A DNA stretch of 64,000 nt from Clostridia bacterium (GCA_900766045.1 CAAFTW010000046.1:1-64000); one strand, 5' to 3'. Counted from the stretch's first letter, positions 35,007 to 44,694 are shown. Numbers and translations are program-made. The notes: generated by a model not told the origin, from the letters alone.

Positions 35007-36218
35007 ATGTACACGAAAGAAAATTTTCTGGAAGCTGCAAAAATCGTCAAAGAGGTTACTCTGCCGACGAATTTGATCCACAGTGAGTTTTACAGCAGGC
35101 TGACTGGCGCAGACGTTTATCTGAAGCCGGAGAACCTGCAGCGCACGGGCGCATACAAGGTCCGTGGTTCCTATTATAAGATCAGCAAGATGAGTGAAGA
35201 GGACCGGGCAAAGGGGCTGGTTACAGCATCTGCCGGAAATCATGCTCAGGGTGTTGCTTATGCAGCGCAGAAGTTTGGATGCCGTGAAGTCATCGTTATG
35301 CCGGTCGGAACTCCGCTGATCAAGGTAAAGAGAACCAAGGCTTATGGCGCCGAGGTTGTCCTGTACGGAGATGTCTATGATGATGCTTATGCCTATGCGC
35401 AGAAGCTGGCTGATGAACAGGGGCTGACCATGGTTCATCCATTCGATGACTTCGATGTTTCCACTGGGCAGGGATCCATTGCTGTAGAGATTCTGGATGA
35501 GCTTCCGGACTGCGATATGATTCTGGCTCCGATTGGAGGCGGCGGCCTTTCCACAGGTGTTGCAGTCTGCGCCAAGATGCTGAAGCCGGAAATTGAAGTA
35601 GTCGGTGTAGAGCCGAGAAAGGCTGCAAGCATGACGGCTGCTCTTGAGGCCGGACATCCGGTAGAGCTGGCAAGCGCCATGACCATTGCTGACGGAACTG
35701 CCGTTAAGAAGGTCGGCGAGAACGTGTTCCCGTATGCAAGAGATAATATCGACAGAGTCCTCTGTGTCGATGATGAGGACCTGGTCGGATCTTTCATTGA
35801 TATGGTAGAAAATCACAAGCTGGTTGTAGAGAACTCCGGACTTCTGAGTGTATCTGCGCTGAAGCAGATGAATCTGAAGGGAAAGAAGGTTGTCTGCATT
35901 CTGAGCGGCGGAAACATGGATGTTACAACTATGGGTTCCATGATTGAGAATGGTCTGATTCAGAGAGGCCGTGTATTTACCGTTACCATCCGTGTACCGG
36001 ATAAGCCGGGACAGATTGCGGAGATGACACGCATCGCCGCTGAGCATAAGGCCAATATCCTGCGCATTGACCACAACCGCTGGGTAAGCACCAACCGTGC
36101 ACAGGCAGTTGAAGTCACGGTAACCTTTGAGTCCTTCGACTCTGAGCATAAGAAGGAGATCATGAAAGCATTGTCAGATGCGGGATTCTCACTGAACGAG
36201 GTTGGCGTACGCATGTAG
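35007..36218 (+). CDS. ilvA: threonine ammonia-lyase
   Basis: PLP enzyme turning threonine into 2-oxobutanoate. The PLP lysine is in RTGAYKVRGSYYKI; SAGNHAQGVAYAA and PIGGGGLSTGVA are the substrate and phosphate loops. Residues ~325-403 form an ACT-type regulatory domain (VTIRVPDKPGQIAEMTRIAAEHKANIL). The ~400-residue form with one ACT domain fits the catabolic/biosynthetic TdcB-IlvA group of Firmicutes. The ATG at 35007 follows GGAGGAG. A terminator follows. An SstT-type Ser/Thr symporter lies 2.5 kb away on the other strand. Confidence 0.92.
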   Translation: MYTKENFLEAAKIVKEVTLPTNLIHSEFYSRLTGADVYLKPENLQRTGAYKVRGSYYKISKMSEEDRAKGLVTASAGNHAQGVAYAAQKFGCREVIVMPVGTPLIKVKRTKAYGAEVVLYGDVYDDAYAYAQKLADEQGLTMVHPFDDFDVSTGQGSIAVEILDELPDCDMILAPIGGGGLSTGVAVCAKMLKPEIEVVGVEPRKAASMTAALEAGHPVELASAMTIADGTAVKKVGENVFPYARDNIDRVLCVDDEDLVGSFIDMVENHKLVVENSGLLSVSALKQMNLKGKKVVCILSGGNMDVTTMGSMIENGLIQRGRVFTVTIRVPDKPGQIAEMTRIAAEHKANILRIDHNRWVSTNRAQAVEVTVTFESFDSEHKKEIMKALSDAGFSLNEVGVRM

Positions 36219-36324
36219 TTCGGAGCAGCCTCTTAAGCTGCATTGGGCGCTTTAATTTCTTAAGCTTTGTTAAGATAAAATTTGCTTTTTCTTAAGAATT
36301 ATATTAGAATAAGGGAAAAGTCTG

Positions 36325-36362
36325 CGGGCGGAATAAGTTTTTTATTCTGCCCGTTATTTGTT
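36325..36362 (+). terminator. terminator after ilvA
   Basis: CGGGCGGAATAA pairs with TTATTCTGCCCG around a 5-base loop, then a T-rich tail GTTATTTGTTATT. Confidence 0.75.
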
Positions 36363-36445
36363 ATTAAGAACAAAATAAAACTGAGCAAGGGGCAGGCATG
36401 GCAGAATGCCGGCACCAACAGGAAATGCAGAGAGGAGAGAACGTA

Positions 36446-37765
36446 ATGATCAGCTTTACCGGATCCGCGGGAAACAGACTTTCCGGACATGCAGGTTATG
36501 AAAAGAAAAACAGGACCTTTCAGAAGGCGGCAAGGGGTGCTGCGGCAGTCGTGCTGACGATGACGATGGCAGCGGCGCTGGCGGTTCCTTCTGTCAGCTA
36601 TGCAGACACGGCTTCAGATACCGATACATCCGACACGGCTGTGACGCCTGTCACGACGACCGTGTCCGGTTATGCGCGTACACATAATCGTAAGGACTAT
36701 TCGAAGACCATGACAGACACGATCAAGGTTGCGCCGGCTTACGGCCGTCAGGTCAAACTTTATCACTATAACCCGGATACGAAGAAGTGGGTGAAAGACA
36801 GCACTTATACAACAGACGACAGTTACCAGTCAAGCGTAAAGCTGGTATTCAATAATTTCTGGAAGACCAGATACACGACGAAGTATAAGATTGTCATGGA
36901 TGCGGTAGAAGGGGACGGTTCTTCCTATACAGGAGACTCGACTACGAAAGAGGCGTTTCAGTCCGAGGGAGCGACCAAACTTTCCTCGAAGATGACCACG
37001 ACCTTTAATCCGGTGACCGCGAAGACAGCCGTTGTCATGAATGCGGATACGCATGAGCTCGTCTATCAGAAGAACCCGGATACACAGAGAAAGCCGGCCA
37101 GCATGACCAAGATGATGACCGCTATTCTGCTTCGTCAAAATTTCACACTGGGTCATAAGGTAACGATCACGTCCGAGGCGGCTCATACACCCTGGGGAAT
37201 TGGTCTGAAAGCTGGAGACACCATGACGGTGAGAAACCTGCTCTACGCCATGTTCCTCCCATCTGCCAACGATGCGGCCTGTGCGGCGGGAATCGCAGTA
37301 GGCGGAAGCACCAGCAATTTTGCTTCCATGATGAATGAAAAGGCAGAGGAGCTGGGCTGCACCAATACGGTGTATAAAAACGCCCACGGCCTGGACACAA
37401 CGGGAAATTACTCCACCGCACGTGATCAGGCTCTGATCGGAAGCTATATCATGACAGACTCCAGCCTCAATGCTCTGCGCAGTGTGGCAAAAAAGAAAAG
37501 CAAGGTGATTTATTCCGGAAAGGGAAGAAAATACACCCTGTATAACACAGACGCCCTTCTTGGAACAGGAAACTTCCAGGGCCTGAAGACAGGAACAACG
37601 ACACTGGGCGGATACTGTTTCTGCGGAGCCTACACCGTAAACGGCCAGATGTATGTCAGCGTCGTCATGGCTTCCTCCACCTCCTCCGGACGTTTTACCG
37701 ACACGAAAACCCTTGCCGGACTGACGGATTATCTGGAAAACAGTGCACAGAATCAGACCGCATAG
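36446..37765 (+). CDS. D-alanyl-D-alanine carboxypeptidase, S11 family (DacA-like)
   Basis: 439 residues. Long signal peptide (hydrophobic core ~32-55, cleavage near SYADTA), then a ~130-residue Thr/Ser/Tyr-rich N-terminal region not typical of DacA, then the S11 penicillin-binding domain: KPASMTKMMTAIL (SxxK), PSANDAACA (SxN) and LKTGTTTLGGYCF (KTG). It trims the terminal D-Ala of peptidoglycan stems outside the membrane. There is no C-terminal amphipathic anchor of the usual DacA kind. The start at 36446 follows GAGAGGAGAG. Three CTTAAG sites lie in the promoter region upstream. Confidence 0.88.
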   Translation: MISFTGSAGNRLSGHAGYEKKNRTFQKAARGAAAVVLTMTMAAALAVPSVSYADTASDTDTSDTAVTPVTTTVSGYARTHNRKDYSKTMTDTIKVAPAYGRQVKLYHYNPDTKKWVKDSTYTTDDSYQSSVKLVFNNFWKTRYTTKYKIVMDAVEGDGSSYTGDSTTKEAFQSEGATKLSSKMTTTFNPVTAKTAVVMNADTHELVYQKNPDTQRKPASMTKMMTAILLRQNFTLGHKVTITSEAAHTPWGIGLKAGDTMTVRNLLYAMFLPSANDAACAAGIAVGGSTSNFASMMNEKAEELGCTNTVYKNAHGLDTTGNYSTARDQALIGSYIMTDSSLNALRSVAKKKSKVIYSGKGRKYTLYNTDALLGTGNFQGLKTGTTTLGGYCFCGAYTVNGQMYVSVVMASSTSSGRFTDTKTLAGLTDYLENSAQNQTA

Positions 37766-37877
37766 ACATTTTATCGGGAGAATGTGTGAAGAGAGTCTGA
37801 AATGTGCGTCATCAGATGGACGACAGCTGAATTTATGTGTTAGAATAACAGGATGAATAGAAAGAAGGTGTCGAACG

Positions 37878-38189
37878 ATGAAAAAGTTTGTCAAGCTTGT
37901 AATCAGCCGTGACTTTAATCAGGAGCTGTCGGTTGATGTCATGGATTTCCCGCAGGGACGAGACGCAGAACCGCGCAGGAGGTTTACTCTGACCCTGGAT
38001 TACGGAAAATATGATGTTTCACCGCTGCTGAACGATCATCTGACACTGGATCAGGCCGTTGAGCACTACCGTGACCAGCTGTACAGAAGTATCGCAGGCC
38101 TGCTGATGACTGACTGGGAGTGTGCGGAAGAGGATCTGACAACCATCCTGAATACCATCCGGGAAAAGATCGCTCCGTATTTTCAGTAA
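37878..38189 (+). CDS. hypothetical protein, 103 aa
   Basis: Small soluble acidic protein, family not recognised. It begins MKKFVKLVISRDFNQELSVD and ends with a helical segment. It has no signal peptide. The ribosome site GAAAGAAGG is ahead of the ATG. It is followed 41 bases later by a small membrane protein on the same strand. Confidence 0.65.
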   Translation: MKKFVKLVISRDFNQELSVDVMDFPQGRDAEPRRRFTLTLDYGKYDVSPLLNDHLTLDQAVEHYRDQLYRSIAGLLMTDWECAEEDLTTILNTIREKIAPYFQ

Positions 38190-38230
38190 TATATTTATTC
38201 GTTATTATTTTTATCTGGAATGGGGGACCC

Positions 38231-38599
38231 ATGGAAAAAGAAAATCTGAACAAGCAGAACACAGTAGAAGAGAATATTGTGTCCGCTGAGGAAACAAAAG
38301 CGGAGACAAAAAAGACAGGCAAGGCCAAAAAGGCACAGAAAAAAGGATCAAGCAGATGGCTGCAGATCTGTCTTCTGGTATTGTCACTTATCTTTGTCGC
38401 CATGTTTGTATACACGCTGGTTTACAACATTCTGTACATCAAGAATTATGCATCCAGCTATGGCGTAAGTATTACAAGCATCCTTGGACAGGCGATTAAT
38501 TCCATTCTCTCTGCAATTCTTCCGTACACAGCATATGCGGCACTGACATTCACTGCGTACAAGATTCTCACGATTGTTTCCGGAAAGCAGGAGAAATAG
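38231..38599 (+). CDS. small membrane protein, 122 aa
   Basis: A Lys/Glu-rich N-terminal half (1-42) is followed by two membrane segments (LQICLLVLSLIFVAMFVYTL and INSILSAILPYTAYAALTF). It is likely a bitopic or two-pass protein with a basic cytoplasmic tail. The family is not recognised. GGGGG precedes the ATG at 38231. A bidirectional terminator follows. Confidence 0.65.
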   Translation: MEKENLNKQNTVEENIVSAEETKAETKKTGKAKKAQKKGSSRWLQICLLVLSLIFVAMFVYTLVYNILYIKNYASSYGVSITSILGQAINSILSAILPYTAYAALTFTAYKILTIVSGKQEK

Positions 38600-38668
38600 T
38601 AGAAAACAGAGAGTTTTCTGCAGACAGACGAAATCATATCGGAATCCATTCCATGAAAAAGAGAACAA

Positions 38669-38707
38669 AAAAACAGTCGGGCAGTCGATTCTGTCCGGCT
38701 GTTTTTT
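38669..38707. terminator. bidirectional terminator
   Basis: AAAAAACAGTCGGGCAG pairs with CTGTCCGGCTGTTTTTT around TCGATT. It serves both the small membrane protein and the sstT gene. Confidence 0.85.
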
Positions 38708-38764
38708 ATGCTCCAAGAGAAGAACAGAGCAAAGGATAGGCATTCAGCCCGTTTTTACCCCTGC

Positions 38765-40075
38765 TTATTTCTCTGTATTTTCTGTTGTGTAGTGATGTTT
38801 ATGCGTATTGCTCTCTTCTACAACAGTGGTTCCGCCAAGGAATGTCGGCAGACTCTTTCCCTTTCTCTTCCAGGAAAGATATTCCGCAGTTGCGGTCCAG
38901 AGTACGTCTCCGGAGGAGTTCAGTGCAGTTTCCAGCGCGTCCTGAACAACGCCGACGATAAAACCGACGGCGACAACCTGCATTGCGATTTCGTTGGAAA
39001 TTCCGAACAGTGAGCAGGCCATCGGGATCAGCAGCAGGGAACCTCCGGCAACTCCGGATGCTCCGCATGCAGCGAACGCGGACAGGATACACAGTACGAT
39101 AGCTGACGGAAGGTCAACGTTAATGCCCAGTGTATGTGCGCAGGCCATGGTCATGACAGAAATCGTTACGGATGCTCCGTTCATATTGATGGTGGATCCC
39201 AGCGGGATGGAAACGGAATACATGTCCTCATCCAGACCGAGGCGTTTGCAGAGTCCCATGTTTACCGGGATGTTCGCTGCTGAACTTCTGGTGAAGAATG
39301 CGGTGATCGCAGAACCCTTGATGCATCTCCAGAGCAGCGGATATGGGTTCCTTCTCAGAACGATGAACTCGATCAGAGGGTTGACCAGCAGCGCTGCAGT
39401 AAGCATGCATCCGACCAGGAGCAGAAGCAGCTTTCCATAGGTTGTGAAAATAGAAAGTCCGTTTGTGGATACGTTGGTGTAAACGATACCCATAATTCCG
39501 AACGGTGCAAAGTTGATGACCCAGCGTACACCCTGCTGAACCGCGTCGGAAAGGTCTTTCATGAAACGCTGCGAATTCGGTGCGGCAAAACGCTTCAGTG
39601 CAAGGCCGAAAATTACTGCCCATGCCAGAATGCCGAGGTAATTGGCGTTGACCAGCGCGTTGACCGGGTTGTCGACGATGTTCATCAACAGGTTGTGAAC
39701 GATCTGTCCGAATCCGTGAACAACGCTGTCTGCGTGGTAAGCCTTCGCGAATTTAATCGTCTGCGGGAACATAAAGCTTCCGATAACTGCGACAACGCCG
39801 CCCATCGATGTACCGATCAGATACAGAACAATGACTGTGCCGAAACGGCGGTCCAGCTTGCTGGACCCCTGACATAGTGCTGCGATAACGATGACGAATA
39901 CCAGAACCGGCGCGATGGCTTTCAGTGCTCCGACGAACAGGTCTCCGAGAATGGAGATGGCTGCCAGATTCTTGAAAGCAACACCAAGCACAGCTCCGAT
40001 AACCAGCCCGATAATGATACGGATGATCAGACTTGTATCATTGTACTTATGGGCAATCGCTTTTAGAACTGTCAT
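38765..40075 (-). CDS. sstT: serine/threonine:sodium symporter SstT
   Basis: 436 residues, dicarboxylate/amino acid:cation symporter fold with ~8 membrane segments and re-entrant loops. SstT-like stretches are IIIGLVIGAVLGV, FTRSSAANIPVNMGLCKRLG, and STINMNGASVTISVMTMACA. The start at 40075 follows AGGAGG at six bases on the minus strand; an ATG at 40093 lies before that ribosome site. The His/Thr/Glu tail is short. It likely imports serine and threonine, a fit with the nearby threonine ammonia-lyase. Confidence 0.9.
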   Translation of the reverse strand: MTVLKAIAHKYNDTSLIIRIIIGLVIGAVLGVAFKNLAAISILGDLFVGALKAIAPVLVFVIVIAALCQGSSKLDRRFGTVIVLYLIGTSMGGVVAVIGSFMFPQTIKFAKAYHADSVVHGFGQIVHNLLMNIVDNPVNALVNANYLGILAWAVIFGLALKRFAAPNSQRFMKDLSDAVQQGVRWVINFAPFGIMGIVYTNVSTNGLSIFTTYGKLLLLLVGCMLTAALLVNPLIEFIVLRRNPYPLLWRCIKGSAITAFFTRSSAANIPVNMGLCKRLGLDEDMYSVSIPLGSTINMNGASVTISVMTMACAHTLGINVDLPSAIVLCILSAFAACGASGVAGGSLLLIPMACSLFGISNEIAMQVVAVGFIVGVVQDALETALNSSGDVLWTATAEYLSWKRKGKSLPTFLGGTTVVEESNTHKHHYTTENTEK

Positions 40076-40572
40076 AATGGTCCTCCTAACCATAAAATAA
40101 AGTTGTGGTTTAATAAATTACATATTAATTCTACTACATTCTATTGTACTTGAAAACAGAAAAGACGTGTTAATTTTTAACTTTTTACCATGTTTTATGT
40201 ACAGAATACAGTATACATACATGAAATCTGTGGAAGATCACGGTGCGTATGGCATAGAATCAACAGATTCTATTTCTTCGGACTGCAGCTTTTGGCAGGT
40301 GAATATTTGCATGTTCTTGTGACAAAACAATAACTTAACAAGTGATTGACGGCCGATCTGTTATCAGGCTCTGGCCTATAACCGCAATATTACGCTGTCT
40401 GCGGAATTTGAAGCAGGACATTTGAATAATTGAGATTTATTTCAGTAAATTTTCACAATTAAGGATGCATTAGTCACGGTTGAATGGTATAATATGAAAT
40501 GTATGAAAGAGAATTCATTTATAGTTGAAAAATATAATAAACAATTATTGTTTGAAGGAAAGGAATGTCACG
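40076..40572. promoter_or_regulatory. divergent spacer with WYL-gene promoter
   Basis: 497 AT-rich bases. An extended -10, TGGTATAAT, at 40485-40493 drives the WYL gene. No gene or known RNA seen in the rest. Confidence 0.5.
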
Positions 40573-41547
40573 ATGCTTGAAAAAACGAATATCAAGAAGG
40601 CGAGACTCCTGTATATCCTGAAGCTGCTTGATGAGAAGACGGATAAGGATCATCCGGTAACGACAAATGAAATTCTGGAGTATATCAACTCTCTGGGCAT
40701 GACGGCTGAAAGGAAGACAATTAAAACCGATATGAATCTGCTGATGGATATCGGCTATAAGATTGTGTTCATGAAAAGTTCGCCAAACCGTTATTACCTT
40801 GAAGAGCACGCTTTGTCCTTCGATGAGATGAAGCTTCTGAAGGATGTGATTCTGTCATCGCCGCTTCTGACGGATAAGGAAGCTGAAAAGCTGACCGGTA
40901 AGATCGCGAAGATGGGAAGCTGCTATCAGCACGATGCACTGATGGGACACGCGTCTGTACTGCGTCACGCGCATCGCGACGAATCCCTTGAGCTTGATGA
41001 ATATGCGGCAGTCAGCGATGCCATTGACCGGGGAAAGAAGATTCTGTTCCGCTATCTGGAGTACACGCCGGACAAGCAGAAGGTTCTGCGTCACGACGGT
41101 GAAGTGTATAAAGCAACGCCGTATGCGTTCTGGTGTGATGAGTCCGGCTGTCATCTGATCGCGTGGCTGGAGAAACTGCAGGGAATTGCGGAATTCCGCG
41201 CGGAGAGGCTGGAGAACGTTGAGGTTCTGGATGAAGACGGTGCGCCACTGCCGGAAGGTATGGATCTGATGGATTACAGAAACAGGATTTTTGATCCGTT
41301 TAATGAGGAAACAGCTTCTGTACAGCTTCTGTGCGAGAATTCTGTTATGAATGATATTATCGCCAAGTTCGGTGAGAATGTTAATACGCACACGATCAGC
41401 CGCAACCGTTTCCAGGTGACCGCGGCAGCACAGCTTGGTCCTGCCTTCTATGCCTGGGTGTTTAAATTTGGCGGGAAAGTGCAGATTAAGAGCCCAAAGC
41501 GTGCAGCATCAGAATTCCAGCGTATGATTTATGCGCAGATGCGCTAG
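40573..41547 (+). CDS. WYL-domain transcriptional regulator
   Basis: 324 residues. Residues ~1-65 are a winged helix (ARLLYILKLLDEKTDKDHPVTTNEI). Residues ~135-225 are a WYL domain (FRYLEYTPDKQK, YKATPYAFWCDESGCHLIAWLE). The C-terminal WCX-like domain ends at ~320. WYL regulators often sense nucleic acids or small ligands in stress or defence, but some control metabolism. The target is unknown. The start at 40573 has AAGGAAAGG upstream. It is followed closely by a phosphatase gene. Confidence 0.87.
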   Translation: MLEKTNIKKARLLYILKLLDEKTDKDHPVTTNEILEYINSLGMTAERKTIKTDMNLLMDIGYKIVFMKSSPNRYYLEEHALSFDEMKLLKDVILSSPLLTDKEAEKLTGKIAKMGSCYQHDALMGHASVLRHAHRDESLELDEYAAVSDAIDRGKKILFRYLEYTPDKQKVLRHDGEVYKATPYAFWCDESGCHLIAWLEKLQGIAEFRAERLENVEVLDEDGAPLPEGMDLMDYRNRIFDPFNEETASVQLLCENSVMNDIIAKFGENVNTHTISRNRFQVTAAAQLGPAFYAWVFKFGGKVQIKSPKRAASEFQRMIYAQMR

Positions 41548-41557
41548 AGGCTTGCAG

Positions 41558-42241
41558 ATGGCAGGCTGTATGAATGTGTATTTTATGCGTCATGGCGAAA
41601 CGTCGTATAATCGTCAGCATCTGCTTCAGGGGCAGAAAGACATTCCGCTGAATGAAGCAGGCCGGAAACAGGCAGAGGACGCGGCAGAATGGTGCAGGGA
41701 AAGAGGCATATGTTTCAGCAGAGTGTACGCAAGTCCACTGGAGCGTGCAAGGGAGACCGCGGCGCTGGTCAGCGGTTTTCCGCAGGATCGGATCATCATA
41801 GAAAAGCAGATTATCGAAATCGATTTTGGTCCTGTGGAAGGAAGAAAATGGGAGGATCTTTCTGCTGAGGAGATGGATTACATCAATGATCCGTGGGAAG
41901 GAAAACCGATTGAAGGTGTAGAAAGCGCGGATCACGTAATTGCCCGTGTTCGTGTATTTCTGGACGAGCTGCACCGTTCGGCAGAACAGCTTTCTGCAGA
42001 CGGAGAAAAGCAGATTACAAGCGAATCCACAGAGCTGTCTTCTGAAGGGACTGAAAAACCATCTGTGCTGGTGGTGACGCACGGTATGGCGCTTCACGGA
42101 ATTCTCACGGCGCTGACGAAAGACCGGGGTCTCTGGAAAGTTCCGCTGGGAAACTGCTGTATCTTTCATTCCCGCCTGGATGAAGAAAATGGATATTCCT
42201 GGCCGGAGCGCCTGACGCCGCCGCTGCCGACATTCCGTTAA
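41558..42241 (+). CDS. histidine phosphatase family protein
   Basis: 227 residues. The RHG motif is in FMRHGETSYNRQHLLQG, the second arginine in VYASPLERARETAALV, and the late His in VVTHGMALHGI. It is a phosphoglycerate-mutase-like phosphatase with unknown substrate; relatives include CobC, but no cobalamin link is visible here. It starts 10 bases after the WYL gene with AGAGG upstream. An in-frame ATG at 41570 is an alternative. Confidence 0.85.
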   Translation: MAGCMNVYFMRHGETSYNRQHLLQGQKDIPLNEAGRKQAEDAAEWCRERGICFSRVYASPLERARETAALVSGFPQDRIIIEKQIIEIDFGPVEGRKWEDLSAEEMDYINDPWEGKPIEGVESADHVIARVRVFLDELHRSAEQLSADGEKQITSESTELSSEGTEKPSVLVVTHGMALHGILTALTKDRGLWKVPLGNCCIFHSRLDEENGYSWPERLTPPLPTFR

Positions 42242-42332
42242 AAGCCGGTAATTAATAGGTGATTTCGATACGGGATGACAGCAGAATATTCGATAATTAT
42301 GTGATCAGGAAGAATAACACGGTTATTCATTT

Positions 42333-42373
42333 CCCCGTTCGCAGATAAACGGCTGCGGATGGGGATTTTGTTT
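42333..42373 (+). terminator. terminator after the phosphatase gene
   Basis: CCCCGTTCGCAG pairs with CTGCGGATGGGG around 8 bases, then ATTTTGTTT. A second short perfect hairpin, CTGCACA/TGTGCAG, follows at 42377-42396. Confidence 0.75.
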
Positions 42374-42460
42374 ACTCTGCACAAAAAACTGTGCAGAAAT
42401 TGTCAGATGCGGTTGACAGATTGATAAATCTATGAGACACTAATTAACATAATAAACAGA

Positions 42461-42665
42461 AGAGATAGAGGCGCACCCTCTAATCAGTAGGTTTTCCTTA
42501 AGGATGTACATATCCGGAGGGCAGAAAGGTAGGGGTGCCGAGGCTGGATTTTCCATGTACGGGGAATTTCAGCTGGGCGTACAGAATAAGATCTGTGCGA
42601 CTGTCGCAGAGCGCGGACTTCCGAGAAGACGTGTGAGGAATGCGGAGCGCTATCCTGGATGATTA
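42461..42665 (+). ncRNA. lysine riboswitch (L box)
   Basis: The conserved L-box pieces are in order: AGAGATAGAGGCGC at the start, AGTAGG, GGCAGAAAGG with GGGTGCCGAGGCTG, CTGGGC, CTGTCGCAGAG, and GCGGAGCGCTATC closing the outer helix. A GC-rich stem (GGGCCCCGGAGGGGGATTTC) near 42696 could be the terminator of the expression platform. It sits upstream of an NhaC-type transporter, a known L-box target, so lysine should shut the transporter off. Confidence 0.88.
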
Positions 42666-42844
42666 CCTTGGCGTGTTGTTTTTGTCGTGTGCAGGGCGGG
42701 CCCCGGAGGGGGATTTCCGTTTCCATCTGACAGAATGCGCCATGTACAGGAATTTTTCAGGCAGCTGATTTCGCATCAGCTGTTTATTTTTATGTTATTA
42801 TCAATTTCATTAAAGTTTCTAACTAAAGAGAGAGGAGATTGCTC

Positions 42845-44500
42845 ATGAGTAATCAAGATGAAAAGAAGAGCAGACGCGGTATGGCCAGTCTGATCGCCTT
42901 CGGAGTAGTAATCGTGTTCCTGGTTATTGCTGCGATGGTTACAACCAAGGCCAGTGCCAGAAACTCGGCATGGTCTCTGGTTCCGCCGATTATCGCCATC
43001 GGTCTTGCCCTTGTAACAAAGGAAGTTTACAGTTCCCTGTTTGTCGGAATTATCGCCGGAGGTCTTCTGTATTCCGGATTTAATTTTGCGGGAACCATGA
43101 ATCATGTTTATAAAGATGGACTGATCGCGTCCCTGTCTGACCACTATGACGTCGGAATCCTGATTTTCCTGGTCATTCTGGGTGTACTGGTTGCGCTGAT
43201 GAATAAGGCAGGCGGTTCTGCGGCATTTGGAAAGTGGGCGTCAAAACACATCAAGTCAAGGAAAGGCGCGTCCGTTGCAACAATCGTTCTGGGAATCCTG
43301 ATTTTCATTGACGACTATTTCAACTGTCTGACTGTAGGATCCGTAATGCGTCCGATCACTGACCATCATCATATTTCAAGAGCCAAGCTCGCGTATCTGA
43401 TCGACGCAACAGCTGCTCCGGTATGTGTAATCGCCCCGATTTCTTCATGGGCGGCAGCGGTTTCCGGAATGGTTAAAGGTCACAACGGATTTACCGTATT
43501 TATCCAGTGCATTCCATATAACTTCTATGCACTGCTGACCATCGTATTCATGTTCTCCATCGTGCTGACAAACACGGAGTTCGGACCGATGGTTGCGCAT
43601 GAGAGAAATGCGATTCATAACAATGACCTGTTCACCACACCTGAGCGTCCGTATCCGGATGAATCCGAAATTCCAAACAGCAGAGGAACAGTAGCAGACA
43701 TGGTCGTTCCGATCATCGTCCTGATTATCTGCTGCGTACTGGGAATGATCTACACAGGCGGCTTCTTCTCCGGAGCTTCCCTGGTAAAGGCGTTTGCAGG
43801 AAGTGATGCTTCTGTCGGACTGGCATATGGCTCCTTCTTCGCACTGGTCTTCACCCTGATCTTCTATATGGCCCGCAGAATTATGAGCTTCGAAGAATTC
43901 ATGGACTGCGTTCCGGAAGGATTCAAAGCCATGGTAGCCCCGATCCTGATCCTGACCTTTGCATGGTCCCTGAAAGCCATGACAGACAGCCTCGGATCTA
44001 CCGTATTCGTAAAGCACTTTGTACAGACCTATGCTTCCAGCTACATGTCCCTGCTGCCGGCAGTTGTATTCGTTATCGGCTGTATTCTGTCCTTCGCAAC
44101 AGGAACATCCTGGGGAACATTCGGAATCCTGATCCCGATCGTTACGGGTATTTTCGGTTCCTCCGATTATCGCCTGATGATCATCTCCATTTCCGCCTGC
44201 ATGGCCGGCGCGGTATGCGGAGACCACTGTTCACCGATTTCCGATACAACCATCATGTCCTCTGCCGGAGCACAGTGCTATCATATGAACCACGTATCCA
44301 CACAGCTTCCATACGCGATGACCGTAGCAGCAATCTCCTGCATTACCTACGTCATTGCCGGATTCACCAGAAGCGCCTGGATTTCTCTCCCATGCGGCAT
44401 CCTCATGGTCATCCTGGTCCTGCTCTTCATCCGCAAGATCAACCCGAACGACGACATGAGAACCGCAGCCGTCGGAGCCGTGGACGCAGATACGCTGTAA
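42845..44500 (+). CDS. NhaC-type transporter, probable lysine transporter
   Basis: 551 residues, 12 or so membrane segments. The NhaC family is recognised from IIAIGLALVTKEVYSSLFVGI, FIDDYFNCLTVGSVMRPITD, APISSWAAAV, and GTSWGTFGILIPI with CGDHCSPISDTTIMSSAGA. NhaC members exchange sodium for protons, amines or amino acids. The upstream lysine riboswitch makes lysine uptake the likely role, in line with other L-box NhaC proteins. The start at 42845 follows GAGAGGAG. Terminators lie downstream. Confidence 0.9.
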   Translation: MSNQDEKKSRRGMASLIAFGVVIVFLVIAAMVTTKASARNSAWSLVPPIIAIGLALVTKEVYSSLFVGIIAGGLLYSGFNFAGTMNHVYKDGLIASLSDHYDVGILIFLVILGVLVALMNKAGGSAAFGKWASKHIKSRKGASVATIVLGILIFIDDYFNCLTVGSVMRPITDHHHISRAKLAYLIDATAAPVCVIAPISSWAAAVSGMVKGHNGFTVFIQCIPYNFYALLTIVFMFSIVLTNTEFGPMVAHERNAIHNNDLFTTPERPYPDESEIPNSRGTVADMVVPIIVLIICCVLGMIYTGGFFSGASLVKAFAGSDASVGLAYGSFFALVFTLIFYMARRIMSFEEFMDCVPEGFKAMVAPILILTFAWSLKAMTDSLGSTVFVKHFVQTYASSYMSLLPAVVFVIGCILSFATGTSWGTFGILIPIVTGIFGSSDYRLMIISISACMAGAVCGDHCSPISDTTIMSSAGAQCYHMNHVSTQLPYAMTVAAISCITYVIAGFTRSAWISLPCGILMVILVLLFIRKINPNDDMRTAAVGAVDADTL

Positions 44501-44633
44501 TGGCGCTTGCTCTCATGAGCGGGAGTGCAAGCGACCGCGAATGATGAGAAGGCCTTATGCTGGTTCCGCCTGAGAGAGCAAGCGGAAGGCGAAGCTCGAT
44601 CAGCAAGCGGAACGTCGTATATATCGATAACCA

Positions 44634-44667
44634 AGAGGCGGGTGCAGTAGTACTCGTCTCTTTTTTA
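44634..44667 (+). terminator. terminator after the NhaC gene
   Basis: AGAGGCGGGT pairs (with G-U pairs) with ACTCGTCTCT, followed by TTTTTT. Confidence 0.65.
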
Positions 44668-44694
44668 TTCCTTTATCAATCAGTGACAAAAAGC

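Noticed and set aside
34959..36149. 396-codon minus-strand frame opposite ilvA
   Set aside because: Antisense shadow; ilvA on the other strand has all PLP motifs and a ribosome site.
41558..42241. CobC (alpha-ribazole phosphatase)
   Set aside because: The histidine-phosphatase fold fits, but it is far from the cobalamin genes and paired with a WYL regulator; no specific motif supports it.
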